The notes below the pieces were generated by a model. It searched no databases and was not told where the DNA came from. It worked only from the letters and a program-made list of their open reading frames with translations. The position numbers and the translations under genes were made by a program. Shown here in pieces: positions 46,001-56,975 of a DNA stretch of 64,000 nt (its first letter is position 1; each line of letters starts with the position of its first letter). Location: positions 1,426,001-1,490,000 of the forward strand of contig JAGMWG010000010.1 of the NCBI GenBank assembly GCA_020744225.1, read 5' to 3'. The DNA is from Paraphoma chrysanthemicola. Its lineage: Eukaryota; Ascomycota; Dothideomycetes; Pleosporales; Phaeosphaeriaceae.

Positions 46001-47661
46001 ACAAGATGCTGCAAAGTGCCTTCGTCCAAGTAACCAACCGACAAATTCATGGCCGCAAGCAACTTGGAAAACCTAATGACACATTCAGAAAACGCAAGCG
46101 GAGGTAAAGATTCGCCAGCGAAATTCGCCGCCCGGGTATATAAGTTCAAGATCATGTTGATGAGGTCGGGCAAGAGAGAGTTGAGTCGTTCGAGTGCAGC
46201 CTCGTGGTTCGAGTTTCTCGACTGCGTAGAGACATCTGCCACGCTGTTCGACGGTGTATGGTGCGGCGAAGATGAGCTCCCAAGCTTGTCTGACATTGGA
46301 TAACATAATGAGGGTATCTGTCGAGGTCAAAACGAGTCGCTAGTGTCAAGGTTGAAGTTTGTACCTGGAAGTCTAGACCTGACCATGCGAACAGAAGCAG
46401 ACAGACCATGATGTGCTCGAGTGCTTTCGCATGCCAGAGGTGGTCACTCAGCGCTCGGGCTTTGCTTGCACCCTCGGTAAGTTCTCTTATCGCCTCAGGC
46501 CACTGCCCAGCGAACATGTAGAGTGTACCCACCACGACGCTTATGCGTCCTCGCCCTTTGTTTCGTGCACGCTCGCCCACTCCGCCCGAGCCGAAGCCAT
46601 GGGTTGACACCCGATTGCTTGCTACATCTCTGGTTGCTGTACTTGATTTGGTCGAATTGCTGTTCGTTTGGTGCAGCATATTCGCTGCGTTCACACCAGA
46701 GATTTCATCGAATGTAGTCGGAGGCGTATTTCTTCCTTGCGCGGAAGGTGATGCTTCCCTCGGATTCTCTGACGCTGGCGGATTTCCCGATGCAGATGGA
46801 AGTACTGGTAAAGACATTCGGTGAAAATCTTTTTGAGCTCCTGGCTGGGGAGATTCAGGCCTGCTCGAGCTTGGGGTCTGAGAGTTTCGTCGCGAAAACG
46901 ACGTTGATGCAATGTCCGACGTCGCCCATGAAGGAGTGCTCCCGGTAGCACCATTCTGGGAGGCCGGGGAAGCAACTGTAGGCAATGCTTGTATCGATCT
47001 AGCCAACGTGGTCATCTCTGCAAGTAGAGTTGCAGTCAAATCACACATGATGGTCTTCATAGTTGTTGTCTTCAGTTGCGACATGGCAGGAACCAGAATC
47101 GTCTCGGGAGGAAGACGCTCGTAAGAAGCAGGTGTTGCGGCGTCAAACATCATGAGGCTGTGCAGATAGGCCCGGGAGTACTGTTCTCTCATCTCGCGGA
47201 TTGCAGCATGTATTTGGTCTGCTTCAGGAGGATGGCCCTGCTCATCGTCGGCCACGCCACGAGTTTGGCCTGGTGAGTTTGGCCAGGCATACTCTGAAGC
47301 ATCTCCAATACCGATGATTAAAAGCGGCTCTCGGAATTGCTCAAACGGCGACAAAGCCACATGAGACGGCGGCGGCACGGCTGTCGAAAGATCATACAGA
47401 AGAGTACCACCTGGAAACGCTAGGGGAGAGAACATGTCTGTGCCATGCCAAGATCAGTAAATGAGGTGGTGCTAACGGGCTTTGTGGGTTCGTACTCCTG
47501 TCAGGCCGCGGATCCGGACTGATGTCACCAAGTCGAACCAGCGACTGCTGCTGCAACAGGTCCACAAAGGCAAGGAAGCGCGACCGTTTGATGCGTCCTA
47601 CCGGCAATAGCAGCGCCCGAATGCGGGCTACCGCGACCGGGCTCAAAGGGTCGACAGCCAT
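43096..47661 (-). CDS. TRS120: TRAPPII complex subunit Trs120 / TRAPPC9 (HypA)
   Basis: Exons 47,496-47,661, 46,365-47,437 and 43,096-46,317 (introns 58 and 47 nt) give 1,486 residues. The start carries the family's opening, L-S-P-V-A-V-A-R-I-R-A-L-L-L-P-V-G-R-I-K-R-S-R-F. Across intron 1 it reads R-N-M-F-S-P-L-A-F-P-G-G-T-L-L-Y-D-L-S. The middle has a TPR-like helical part (W-P-E-A-I-R-E-L-T-E-G-A-S-K-A-R-A-L), and the C-terminal half is predicted beta-sandwich. Trs120 is a scaffold subunit of TRAPPII, an exchange factor for Rab11/Ypt31-type GTPases at the late Golgi. In Aspergillus the orthologue is HypA. A Ser/Pro-rich stretch around residues 230-330 is probably disordered. Length is normal for filamentous-fungal homologues. 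Confidence 0.92.
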
Positions 47662-48186
47662 GACTTCATCGGGACTTGGGGGAAGCTAGAGCTGGTGACT
47701 TTCTATTGGCGAGTACAAGCGGTCGGGAAGGGCAGCAGCATTGTTGTGGTGTGGTTGTGTATCGTGCTATGAAGTGTTTCGACACTCTTCGCGAACCGAT
47801 TCTTGGCGGCAGCACCGCCACAGCTAGCCGCCACAGCTAGCGTGACCGCCCCTGTCAACTTTGTCGTGCCTGTCTCATCGGAACCTCAACACTCAGCCTT
47901 TGCGCTTCCGTGCATGCATTCATCTCTCCTCACATCTGTTCGTTCTGCATAGCGCTGGTATAGATACGACTGCATTTTAACGGCGCCTTTGTCAACAGTC
48001 CCGCCCGCCTTTTTTGCCACTTGATCAAACTGGCCACACACCAAAGTCACTGGCAAACGTCTTCTCCTTTACATTCTCTTCTATCAAAACTAGTCAGACG
48101 CGCTGCTTTGCGCATGCACGACCAGCGACACGTAGAAAAACATTATTTTGTTGAGCATCACCCGGCCTGGGAAGTAGCAGCAAACT
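47662..48186. promoter_or_regulatory. Divergent promoter region, Trs120 / DUF3684 protein
   Basis: 525 bp between two start codons. A directly repeated AGCCGCCACAGCTAGC-like sequence lies at about 47,815-47,840. The DUF3684 side has a CT-rich leader (CTTCTCCTTTACATTCTCTTC). No TATA box was recognised. Confidence 0.45.
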
Positions 48187-51100
48187 ATGGCAGCGATAGA
48201 CTTCGCACGGTTGCGCAACCAGACCATGGCGGACGGTCAGGATAGCGAGGTCACCGTCAACACAAGAGCGCTTATTGACAAGGTTCTGGCGCGTTATTCT
48301 AGCGAGCACACGACTTTGAGGGAGCTCATACAGAATGCAGCAGACGCCAAGGCAGATACAGTGACCATCAAGTTCGAAACAGATCCGTCCTTGACGGTGC
48401 CGACCCCACATGGTGTCGACGAATCTGTCCTGTTGAAGCACATCATACAGAACCACACCATGAAGCGACTCGCAGTCACCAACAACGGGCAGCCTTTCAC
48501 AGCCGCCGATTGGAGCCGTCTAAAAAGCATCGCAGACGGCAATCCGGATGAGACCAAGATTGGTGCGTTTGGTGTTGGCTTCTACAGCGTGTTTTCTGAC
48601 TGCGACGAACCATTTGTTGTCTCGGGCGACAAGACGATGGCATTCTACTGGAAGGGAAACACACTATCCACAAAGATGGCTGCTGTACCGGCCGAGCATC
48701 CTAACACTAATACGACCTTCTTTTTGGACTACCGACAGGCAAATCAAGCATCACCATCGTTCAACCCCTCAAAGCTACCCAACCTTCCAACGTTATGCCA
48801 GTTCTTGGCCACTAGCCTCACGTTTGTTGGACTTGAATCGATCGAACTGCATGTCGACGACTATGTGGTGGCATCCTTTTCCAAGAAGATATCGCCTCCT
48901 GACGAAATCCGACTTCCAGCTGGGCTCAAGACGGATACTGAGGGCGGGCTGATGCGTGTCTCTCGCGTCACTCGACAGCACTCTCAGATTGATGCCGAGT
49001 GGTTGAATGCAATCGCAAGCGCGCAAAATCCTCCGAAGAGAGCTGCCAACCCACTCCAACAGGAAGTCCGCAACGCAGGTAACTCGCTTAAGAGCTTCTT
49101 TTCCAAATTTTCGACACCGGCGCAACCACCACCCTCAAAGACAATCAAGGCACAAGCCCCTGAGCGAAATAGTGCCGTTGACGGTGACATCGCGGGCGAG
49201 TCAACAGGAACCATATTTCTTCAAGTTTGCACCATCGAGGTTGCCACAAAGGTGTCGCGTAACTTTGCCGCCGAGATCGAACGAGCCACGAAGAAGCCGC
49301 CACCCAAGGCCACCAAGATCGCTCTTTTGACATCGCCATATCAGGACCGCTCCGTCTCGCCCTCGATCGGGTCTGGTAAAACTGCGCAGCTGGCGGACAA
49401 GATTTTCTCTGAGGTCCTTCCCACGAAAACCGGCCGGATTTTCATCGGATTTCCAACCGCTCAGACTACGGGCTACCTAGCCCATGTTTCAGCGCCATCG
49501 CTCATACCAACTGTGGAACGAGAGAACGTTGATATGAACGCTCGCTACATCTCGACATGGAACATTGAGCTACTACGGGTGGCTGGATTAGGCTGTCGTA
49601 TTACCTACATGGCGGAGATGTCAGCAATTCAAGCGCGGGTCGGCACAGAGCCAGTTGATGCCCTCGTGCCAAGAGCAATCCATGTCTTCCAGCAATATAC
49701 AGCCAACCCCTCACACCCGTCCAGCGCCTTGGGAGAGAAGATCGAAGAGGCGTTTTGGAACTGCTCAAAGGAGCGGTCCATTGATATACTGTCGACAAAG
49801 GGCGTCATGGCCAGCAAACGCGTGCGTATGCCAGCGGAAACGTTGAGCTTCCTGGGCGAAGTGCCCATGGTCCCTCAGGAGCTCGCAAATGGAGCTGTCA
49901 CCTTTATGTTGAACTTGCACAATCGTGGGTTCATTTCCGAGCTTACGATGCAAGACATTCGGGACGGCCTCGAGTCCAGAGCTCTGACGGAAGACGAGCT
50001 CAGTGAGTTCTTGAAGTGGTGTGGATCAAAGCTCGAGAGCGGAGAATTGGACATAGGAGGTTCGCGAGGACTTTTCGAGTTGACTGTTGCTAATATCGAG
50101 GTCGATCCGGAGAGGAATTCTGGCCGGATCCTCGCCCTGGGTGACATCAACACTTACGTCAACCCTGCTCGGATTACGCCAAATCTCCCCCTCCCTCCCG
50201 ATACCGTGCCTTTTGCCTTCACCAAGAGCATGCCTGTCAAGCAATTGCAAATGTTCGGCTGGATCGAATTGTCGATGGTACGTTGGCTGCGGCACATGAC
50301 GACACAGCCACAACTCGACCACTTTACAACATCTGAGTCACTAGCTTCCTCCGTCTTGAGCTTAGCCTCAAAGTGTTGGGAACAGCTGGACGGGAGTTCG
50401 AAAGAGACTGTCGTCAAAATCCTCACGCCACATGCTGTGATGCCCACTAAAATGGGTATGCGCCGGCCAACAGACTCATATTTTCCAACTGTCAAACTCT
50501 TCGATGACCTACCAATTGTTAAAACCTTTGTGGGATCGAGAGAGAAGTTTCTATTGGCACTTGGGGTCCGCAAAACAATCGACCTACCAGTTGTTTTCGA
50601 CAGGATGCGCAATCGCGATGCACAAGATGCCGCCAAGGTGTCATGGAATCACGTCGATCTTCTTCGGTACTTTGCCTCGGTCATTGATGAGATCCCGAAG
50701 AAAGACCTCGATCGCCTCCGAGATACCCCATTTCTGCCAGGTGAAGGCGTCTCGGTGCCCCCGGGCCAATTGTTCAAAGCGTCCGATTTGTACGCGCCAG
50801 ACCAGGCTATCTTGTCCCTAGGTTTCACTCAAGTCAAGCTGCCATTTGAATTCAAGTCTGGCCAACGCGAGGGGGTACTGCTTTTGCGCCTCGGGTTGAG
50901 GCAGTGGCCAGATTCTATCGCTATCGCAAACATTCTTCACAAGGCCGGCCGATCTGCAGACTTACAGTTATACAAGAAAGCCATGGAGTACTTCCTGGGA
51001 AACTACTATGGTAACGGATACGCTGCCGAAGTCCAACAATTTGCCAATTTGACCATACCTATCCTGCCGACTGAGCAAGCTCCGTTCCCCGCGCTTGTCG

Positions 51101-53340
51101 GTCCCTTCCAATGCTTCACCAACGAAAGTGCAGCATGCTTGGGCTTTGCGATTCTTCGAAGTGATCTTCGACCCCATGCTGACAAATTTGGGGTGCAGCG
51201 GGACCCCAGTATAGCGCCATGCGTGCAATACCTCCTGAACACACCGCCAAGGAGCAAAATCGATGCTGAGATGCAGTTTGCTTATCTGGCTTCTCGAGCG
51301 TCGGAGTTTGAACAAAACAAAGCCTTGATAGGCAGGATATCTACATCTAACGTTGTGCCAGTGTTTCGCAAGTACTATCTGGATCCTGGGTGCAAAGGAT
51401 TCGAAGACCGCACGATACAACAAACTGGGAAAAGCGAGATGCGTCTTCACCACCACGATCCGCCGGAGCATGTGTTCGTTGGTCGAGACCAGGAATATCG
51501 CGGTATCCTTGACTATGTACACTATGGTGCCGAGGCTACAAACTTCTTGTTGATGGTGGGTGCGAAACACGAACCCAGCACGCACGATCTAGCGCTGCTG
51601 CTCTCGAAGAACCCCGCTCGATTTCTCAACACAATTGGCCAGGACAAGTACTTGGACCTTTTGAGGAAATTGTCAGAGTATGCAGAGAACTTGTGGAAAG
51701 ATAAGGAGCTGGTCAAAGCGCTGGTCGCGTCCAGGGCTCTCCTAGGATACAGAGACATCAAAGACGACACAAAGACATCACAAGCGAAAGAAGAAGACTA
51801 CGATGATTTGGATGAACCAATCATGCATCGCGAATGGTCTCTCAACCAGGTCAACGACGTCGTGATCATTGACAATGTCAATTATCTCCAGAAGTTCAGA
51901 GATTTTCTCATCGCAGCGCCTCAAGAGGAGGTCCTGGAGGAATTCTACGCACGTTTCGGTGTCAAGAAAGTCTCAGACCTGGTCAAGACGGAGCAGCGTA
52001 TCGGCAATCCACTGCGTGACCAAATATCGGCCCAAGCACTGCGCAAAGACATCATGGAGCGAGTCCGGCTTTTCCTGCATGAGTACGAGCGCGACGCGAC
52101 TTCGTCGAAAGCCATCAAGCACGATGCGAAATGGCTCGGCTCTAACCTGATTGTGCAATCTGTATCAGACATCTCCATTAGGTACTCACTCGAGCAGCGC
52201 AATGTTGCGACCTCCTCCAGGAAGACTGCAGTCATTGTCAAGGAGCGAGGTCGGGGCTATGTGCTGAGCATCACGCCAAAATATGACCTCTACGAGGTGT
52301 CGACCGAGTTGATAAGGCTGCTGATATCCAGACCGAAGCGCAACGACGCTTTTGGCTTGGAGCGCATCCTCACGGAACCACTTCGTCGTTTACAGCAGAA
52401 AGGCATCAACGTCGAACGCATTCTACGCAAACAAGAGCACGAAGCCCGCATTGCCAAGCAACAGGAGTTGGAAAGGGAGTACGAAGATCGACAGCGCGCC
52501 GCAGAGCAAGCCAAGTCGGCCTTGGTCACAAACGAGTCCAAAGAAAACACGGCGCCTCCTGCCACACCCGAAAAAGCCAATCAGATGCCTGGATCTTTCG
52601 GCAGTCCAGATACAGGTCTGGAGGTTGCAGAAAACAATCGGCCGCCTGCTGACAAGAGCCTCATCAACAACTGGGCGAAGAAGCTTGGCTTCAAGACTGA
52701 GCCCACACCACGTACTGGCACTGATGGACCGCAAATCAGTCGCGATGTACAGGCGACGAAGTCAAACATACAAAACGCAATCAAAGATTGCCGGCCAACG
52801 GGCATGCAGAACATCAACACGAAGCACCACCAGGACCCTACCGAGCTCGACCGGGGTGGGTACTGCAACGGCGAGCAGTGGGAGAATCTGCACAAAGCCT
52901 TCTCTGTACCTTTCGCTGGCCGACATGTAGACGTCTACTATGGCGTAGGAGAGTCATCCCCACTTGGCGATCTGCAGGTTCACCTTGCTGCCTTCCTCCC
53001 CCTTATTCTCGGCCTCACTTCCATACTGACAGTCGATCCCGCCGCAGTCAACATATTCCTCGACAGAAAGTCCAACACAGTTGCCTTTAACTTGAATGGC
53101 AGCTTGTTTTTCAACTTGGCCTGGTTTATGGCATTGCACAGTGAAGGGTGGGGCACGAGACAAGGGAGACTACGAGCGCTTGACAGCTGGTTCTGCACCT
53201 ACTGCCATGAGCTTGCTCACAACTTGGTAGGAGATCACAACGCAAGACACAGCTGGTACCAACAACAAATCATCATCGAGTACAGCCAGCAGTACCGAGC
53301 TGCGTTGGAGAGGTATACTCAAGGTTTACTGACGGAGTGA
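48187..53340 (+). CDS. Sacsin-like GHKL-ATPase protein (DUF3684 family) with C-terminal HELAH motif
   Basis: A single 1,717-residue exon. The N-terminal GHKL/Hsp90-type ATP-binding fold is clear: L-R-E-L-I-Q-N-A-A-D-A-K-A (N-box, Asn50), an A-V-T-N-N-G-Q-P-F segment, and the glycine-rich lid G-A-F-G-V-G-F-Y-S-V-F at residues 126-136. The rest matches what I recall of the fungal DUF3684 family, with long alpha-helical stretches and a coiled coil near residues 1,395-1,450 (K-Q-E-H-E-A-R-I-A-K-Q-Q-E-L-E-R-E-Y-E). The last 45 residues contain H-E-L-A-H-N-L-V-G-D-H (1,674-1,684), which has the spacing of a zincin zinc site. Sacsin-type proteins are thought to be chaperone-like. Activity of the fungal family is not known. 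The uninterrupted frame over 5 kb argues for selection. Confidence 0.87.
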   Translation: MAAIDFARLRNQTMADGQDSEVTVNTRALIDKVLARYSSEHTTLRELIQNAADAKADTVTIKFETDPSLTVPTPHGVDESVLLKHIIQNHTMKRLAVTNNGQPFTAADWSRLKSIADGNPDETKIGAFGVGFYSVFSDCDEPFVVSGDKTMAFYWKGNTLSTKMAAVPAEHPNTNTTFFLDYRQANQASPSFNPSKLPNLPTLCQFLATSLTFVGLESIELHVDDYVVASFSKKISPPDEIRLPAGLKTDTEGGLMRVSRVTRQHSQIDAEWLNAIASAQNPPKRAANPLQQEVRNAGNSLKSFFSKFSTPAQPPPSKTIKAQAPERNSAVDGDIAGESTGTIFLQVCTIEVATKVSRNFAAEIERATKKPPPKATKIALLTSPYQDRSVSPSIGSGKTAQLADKIFSEVLPTKTGRIFIGFPTAQTTGYLAHVSAPSLIPTVERENVDMNARYISTWNIELLRVAGLGCRITYMAEMSAIQARVGTEPVDALVPRAIHVFQQYTANPSHPSSALGEKIEEAFWNCSKERSIDILSTKGVMASKRVRMPAETLSFLGEVPMVPQELANGAVTFMLNLHNRGFISELTMQDIRDGLESRALTEDELSEFLKWCGSKLESGELDIGGSRGLFELTVANIEVDPERNSGRILALGDINTYVNPARITPNLPLPPDTVPFAFTKSMPVKQLQMFGWIELSMVRWLRHMTTQPQLDHFTTSESLASSVLSLASKCWEQLDGSSKETVVKILTPHAVMPTKMGMRRPTDSYFPTVKLFDDLPIVKTFVGSREKFLLALGVRKTIDLPVVFDRMRNRDAQDAAKVSWNHVDLLRYFASVIDEIPKKDLDRLRDTPFLPGEGVSVPPGQLFKASDLYAPDQAILSLGFTQVKLPFEFKSGQREGVLLLRLGLRQWPDSIAIANILHKAGRSADLQLYKKAMEYFLGNYYGNGYAAEVQQFANLTIPILPTEQAPFPALVGPFQCFTNESAACLGFAILRSDLRPHADKFGVQRDPSIAPCVQYLLNTPPRSKIDAEMQFAYLASRASEFEQNKALIGRISTSNVVPVFRKYYLDPGCKGFEDRTIQQTGKSEMRLHHHDPPEHVFVGRDQEYRGILDYVHYGAEATNFLLMVGAKHEPSTHDLALLLSKNPARFLNTIGQDKYLDLLRKLSEYAENLWKDKELVKALVASRALLGYRDIKDDTKTSQAKEEDYDDLDEPIMHREWSLNQVNDVVIIDNVNYLQKFRDFLIAAPQEEVLEEFYARFGVKKVSDLVKTEQRIGNPLRDQISAQALRKDIMERVRLFLHEYERDATSSKAIKHDAKWLGSNLIVQSVSDISIRYSLEQRNVATSSRKTAVIVKERGRGYVLSITPKYDLYEVSTELIRLLISRPKRNDAFGLERILTEPLRRLQQKGINVERILRKQEHEARIAKQQELEREYEDRQRAAEQAKSALVTNESKENTAPPATPEKANQMPGSFGSPDTGLEVAENNRPPADKSLINNWAKKLGFKTEPTPRTGTDGPQISRDVQATKSNIQNAIKDCRPTGMQNINTKHHQDPTELDRGGYCNGEQWENLHKAFSVPFAGRHVDVYYGVGESSPLGDLQVHLAAFLPLILGLTSILTVDPAAVNIFLDRKSNTVAFNLNGSLFFNLAWFMALHSEGWGTRQGRLRALDSWFCTYCHELAHNLVGDHNARHSWYQQQIIIEYSQQYRAALERYTQGLLTE

Positions 53341-54085
53341 GGTTGTAAGGTTCTAAATTCATAGGTGTCCACAGTAGCATGAACTTGTGATCCGTCTACT
53401 GGCTCTTGGTACTTGTCGGAAGAAATCCGACCACCTCCGACTGTGCTCGGTCGGACTACAGTGTTCTTTCTTCTCTTCCCGCGCGAGGTGTTGCAAAAGC
53501 GTGTGCTCTTTGATCATAATGCGAACCTCGATCGACATGTCCCAAAGCCCAAGCACGACAGGCTGATAGCATAGTTTGCTACTGGTTTAGTTCACAGACT
53601 AACGCAATTGGAGGCCCGCGAGTGTTCTAGTGGGACGCGATGAGATCGAGCTCGGCTCGCAACCTACATCGAGCACGAGTAGCTGCCATACATTAACCCA
53701 CTTTACACGCCTCGATGTGATTCCACATACTCAAACCTTGAACTACAGGTTCCCGACGTCACATGGTGAATGCTCGCTCGCTCGAAATAGATTTCGATCT
53801 CCCAACTCCTCTCGCCCCCATTTCGTTTTTACACGCTTTCCATTACTTAAAAGGCCACTCAGGAAATTTGTTGAGCTCCGCGTTTGCTCTGAACACACAC
53901 TCACCCGCAGAAGCTGTAGGTGAAAGCGAGTCTACACCGCCTTGGCGCAAAGTCACAGAGCTGGGATATAATATCTTTCTCCAACTCGTATCTGTCCTTC
54001 TTTTCTTTACCGATCACTTTCTCAAGTCCTCGACTCGTCGGTTTACTCCCCTGAACCTTTCGACCCATAGAGCTGAGCACTAAAG
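53341..54085. other. Intergenic, promoter of the secreted protein gene
   Basis: 745 bp without a supported gene. A plus-strand frame of 106 codons from 53,763 ends at 54,083, two bases before the next ATG. It has no motif and lies in the probable 5' leader, so it may be an upstream ORF or chance. Confidence 0.45.
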
Positions 54086-55429
54086 ATGCGAGTCCTCACT
54101 GTCGTTGCGTGCGCTCTTGGTCACGTCAGCATCACTGGCGCAGCTAGCAGCACTCATGTTACGACCTCTACAATCCTGACGCGCTGGATCCCTTCGAAGT
54201 CCATGCCAATTCCGACTCGTGGTTTGCATACTGCGCCCGCCTACCGCCGCGAGGATCTTCTCCATGTCGAGTCGTCTTTCACCGGCTGCTCCTCCGGATA
54301 TATCTCCGTCACTACGACCGCGGTGTGGGAGACATGCACTAGGATCCACGGAGAGCAACCAAAGTGTACGAACTTGTCGACGTCAGTCGGCCCAGTGTGC
54401 ACGCAGACCGCGTGCCCCAACGGCTACGCCCCCCGCCTGCCCGTCGATATTCAGACTAGCTGTAGCCGCATCTCGAGTACCGGTCATTGGACCTGTGCAC
54501 CCTCCACCAAGAGCTGGACGGACACATCGTCTTGCGTTTGGACGGCTTCAGTTACTCGCACAGACCAGCGACGCGTAGAGCAAGTAGCAAAGGCAACGCC
54601 CGCCTCCAGCACCAACGGTGGCCGCAGCCAGCGTGCTGTTGCTGCATTCGCTCAGGCTACACCAAAGGCACCCATTTGTTCTTTCAATCCTGAGCAGGGC
54701 GTCTACGTTTGTCCGACCCCCGTCGCTCCCCCTTGCGTCTTCGACCGTGAGAAAGGCGAGTATGTCTGCGATGGTGTTAATACTGTACTTGCTACACCGG
54801 CACCCGAAAAGAAGCTCGTGACTCGGGTGTGCCCTCCAGGTGTTGACATGTGCGGTATTCCGGTCTCATCAACGCCACTGAACTCCTCAAGCACACGCGA
54901 TATCTACGTCTCAGAGACGGGACAGCCTGGTTGGACTGCAACACCTTCTCATCTAACTACACGCACCACCAAGAAGCCTTGGGAGACTGTAAATGTTCCC
55001 TTCTCGTCCATTCCGACTAGTTCGTCGAGCTCACGCGACGTCTTCGTCTCCAGCACCAAGAAACTTGACTCGACTGCAACTCCTCCTCGGCGGTTTACGA
55101 GCACCACTAAGAAGCCCTGGGCCACTCCCGACATTCCGCCTCCAGAGTTCTCCTCTACCCGCTGCTCAAGCGGTAGGGTCGGACCTGGTTGCGATGCTCA
55201 TGTGTCTACTTTGAGCCATGTTCATCGCGAAGCAGACATGGCTTCTCGCTCGAATAAACTGACCAACATTCCCCACCTGACCAAGACACCCAAGTCGACC
55301 ACGACGTTCCCTAGCATAACCCACGATTTTGGAATGTCGACTCGCTGCAACTTCCGCGGCTGCTCGCAGTATTCTGGTCGACACGTGCCGACTGCTGAGA
55401 GCACGATGAAGACGGTGCGCAAGGCTTAG
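54086..55429 (+). CDS. Secreted Ser/Thr- and Cys-rich protein of unknown function
   Basis: An intronless 447-residue frame. The N-terminus (M-R-V-L-T-V-V-A-C-A-L-G-H-V-S-I-T-G-A-A) is a plausible signal peptide. The first third has about 12 Cys in pairs such as C-T-Q-T-A-C-P-N-G-Y. The middle has two similar modules, I-C-S-F-N-P-E-Q-G-V-Y-V-C and P-C-V-F-D-R-E-K-G-E-Y-V-C. The C-terminal half is Ser/Thr-rich with a repeated R-D-[IV]-[YF]-V-S...T-K-K-P-W-[EA]-T unit. No enzyme motif or membrane anchor is visible. Composition suggests an O-glycosylated extracellular or wall protein. The family is not recognised. A spliced alternative is not excluded, but the continuous frame is good support. 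Confidence 0.7.
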   Translation: MRVLTVVACALGHVSITGAASSTHVTTSTILTRWIPSKSMPIPTRGLHTAPAYRREDLLHVESSFTGCSSGYISVTTTAVWETCTRIHGEQPKCTNLSTSVGPVCTQTACPNGYAPRLPVDIQTSCSRISSTGHWTCAPSTKSWTDTSSCVWTASVTRTDQRRVEQVAKATPASSTNGGRSQRAVAAFAQATPKAPICSFNPEQGVYVCPTPVAPPCVFDREKGEYVCDGVNTVLATPAPEKKLVTRVCPPGVDMCGIPVSSTPLNSSSTRDIYVSETGQPGWTATPSHLTTRTTKKPWETVNVPFSSIPTSSSSSRDVFVSSTKKLDSTATPPRRFTSTTKKPWATPDIPPPEFSSTRCSSGRVGPGCDAHVSTLSHVHREADMASRSNKLTNIPHLTKTPKSTTTFPSITHDFGMSTRCNFRGCSQYSGRHVPTAESTMKTVRKA

Positions 55430-55757
55430 AAGGTAAGAGGGGCTTGTTGAATACTGGCTGGTGACCGTGATACTAATGATTGTCAAAGCCTCACCATTCA
55501 TCGCTATCTTGGAGGCGAAAGAAGTCGAAAATGGTGTCGGATATGGGAGATGGATAGAAAAGGAAAGAAGTTTATGCATGAGTGATTCGAGCTTTCGACT
55601 CTACAGGTTAATGGCCGTGTGGATCATCGTAAAAGGTGGACTCTTGGCCTAGATAGAGCAGGTACAGGATGACTTCTACACATGCCGAGTGGATAGTCTT
55701 GATGAAAACTAGCCCTTGCAATTCTCACCTCCTTTCATGCCGGTGACTTTCTCACAA
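55430..55757. other. Convergent intergenic region
   Basis: 328 bp between the stop codons of the secreted-protein gene and the dehydrogenase. Only 3' flanking sequence is apparent. Confidence 0.6.
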
Positions 55758-56975
55758 TCAGAAACCGTCGAGAGGGTAGTCTGTCTTCTCCAAAACCCCA
55801 GGATACACAATATCATGCTGCTTCCTGACTTCATCCATGACTCGCAACACTTCTTCACTTTCTTTCCAGCTAATGACCTCGCTCTGCAGCTTTCCGTCCC
55901 GCACACATCTCGCGCACTCATCCGCCTCCCAAAACATCCCATGGCCTCCACCTGGACCATCATCAAACTCCTTGGTCTCGTGCTTGAACCTGCCAGGCGT
56001 GCCGCGCGACGACGAAGACGCAGGTGTAAGCGTATAAGTGCGCGGTCGAGGCGCATAGTTGACTGTCAAATCTCCCAATGTGCCCTGGATCCTGATATCA
56101 TCCTGAGTGTTATGCTCTGCATTTGGCGTCGACGCGACGCGTATGCTCGTCGTTGCGACTCCATGACATCCCCCGAAGTTCAGCAATACGGTCGTCTGCT
56201 CGTCACATCCCGTGTCCTTGTACTTGTCCACCGCTGAAACTACGCTCGGGGCTTTCCTTTCGCCCTCGGGCTTGGTGTGGTAGATTGCCTGGAACAGCCA
56301 CGTCAAGCTATAAATGCCAAGATCGAGCAATGCACCGCCAGCAAGATCCATATTCACCATACGATGGCTCGTGCCGAATTCCTTCTCCACATCGTTCCAG
56401 AAGCTAAAGTCGGCAAATACGCGCTTGATCTCGCCCAGCTTGCCCTGCGAGATGAAGTCGACGACTTCTCGACTCAGCGGGAAGAAGCGCGTCCAGACCG
56501 CTTCCATCATGAAGCGTTCTTTCTTCTTAGCAAGGTCCTGCAGGATAGCGAATTGCTCGACATTGACGGTCACGGGTTTCTCAATGAGGACGTGCTTCCC
56601 GGCCTCGAGGGCAAGGCGTGCGTGCTGGTAGTGGTGAGAGTGCGGGGTGGCGACGTAGATGATGTCGACATTGGGGTCGTTGACGAGTTCCTTGTAGGAG
56701 CCATATGCCTTGGCGGAGCTGGGGGCCTTGAGACCGTTCAGAAAGTCCTGGGCGCGTGAGGCTGATGTGGACGAGGCGGCAGCGACAATCTCATGGCGGA
56801 CATCATGGACGTCTCGGGATTTTGGGTCGATTAAAACATCTTTTGTGAATGTTTTGGCAATGCCACCCGTTGCTGTGTGCAGGGTTAGCTTTATGACGCT
56901 ATGCAGCTATGAAGCTCCGGGAAAAGGGAAGGTACCTAGAATGCCCCAACGTAACGTAAAAGGTTCCGAGCTCAT
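55758..56975 (-). CDS. Gfo/Idh/MocA oxidoreductase, D-xylose (NADP) / dihydrodiol dehydrogenase type
   Basis: A 40-nt first exon (56,936-56,975) joins 55,758-56,872 over a 63-nt intron, giving 384 residues. The first exon supplies the start of the Rossmann fold, R-W-G-I-L, completed after the splice as A-T-G-G-I-A-K-T-F. The nucleotide-binding domain continues with I-I-Y-V-A-T-P-H-S-H-H-Y and the catalytic E-K-P motif at residues 111-113. The C-terminal beta-sheet domain contains M-E-A-V-W-T-R-F-F-P and D-L-G-I-Y-S-L-T-W. These features match fungal D-xylose 1-dehydrogenases and mammalian dimeric dihydrodiol dehydrogenase, which oxidise sugars or trans-dihydrodiols with NADP. The exact substrate is inferred only at family level. 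Probably cytosolic. Confidence 0.9.

Noticed and set aside
45125..46033. 302-codon plus-strand frame inside Trs120
   Set aside because: Antisense shadow of a conserved coding exon, without any domain.
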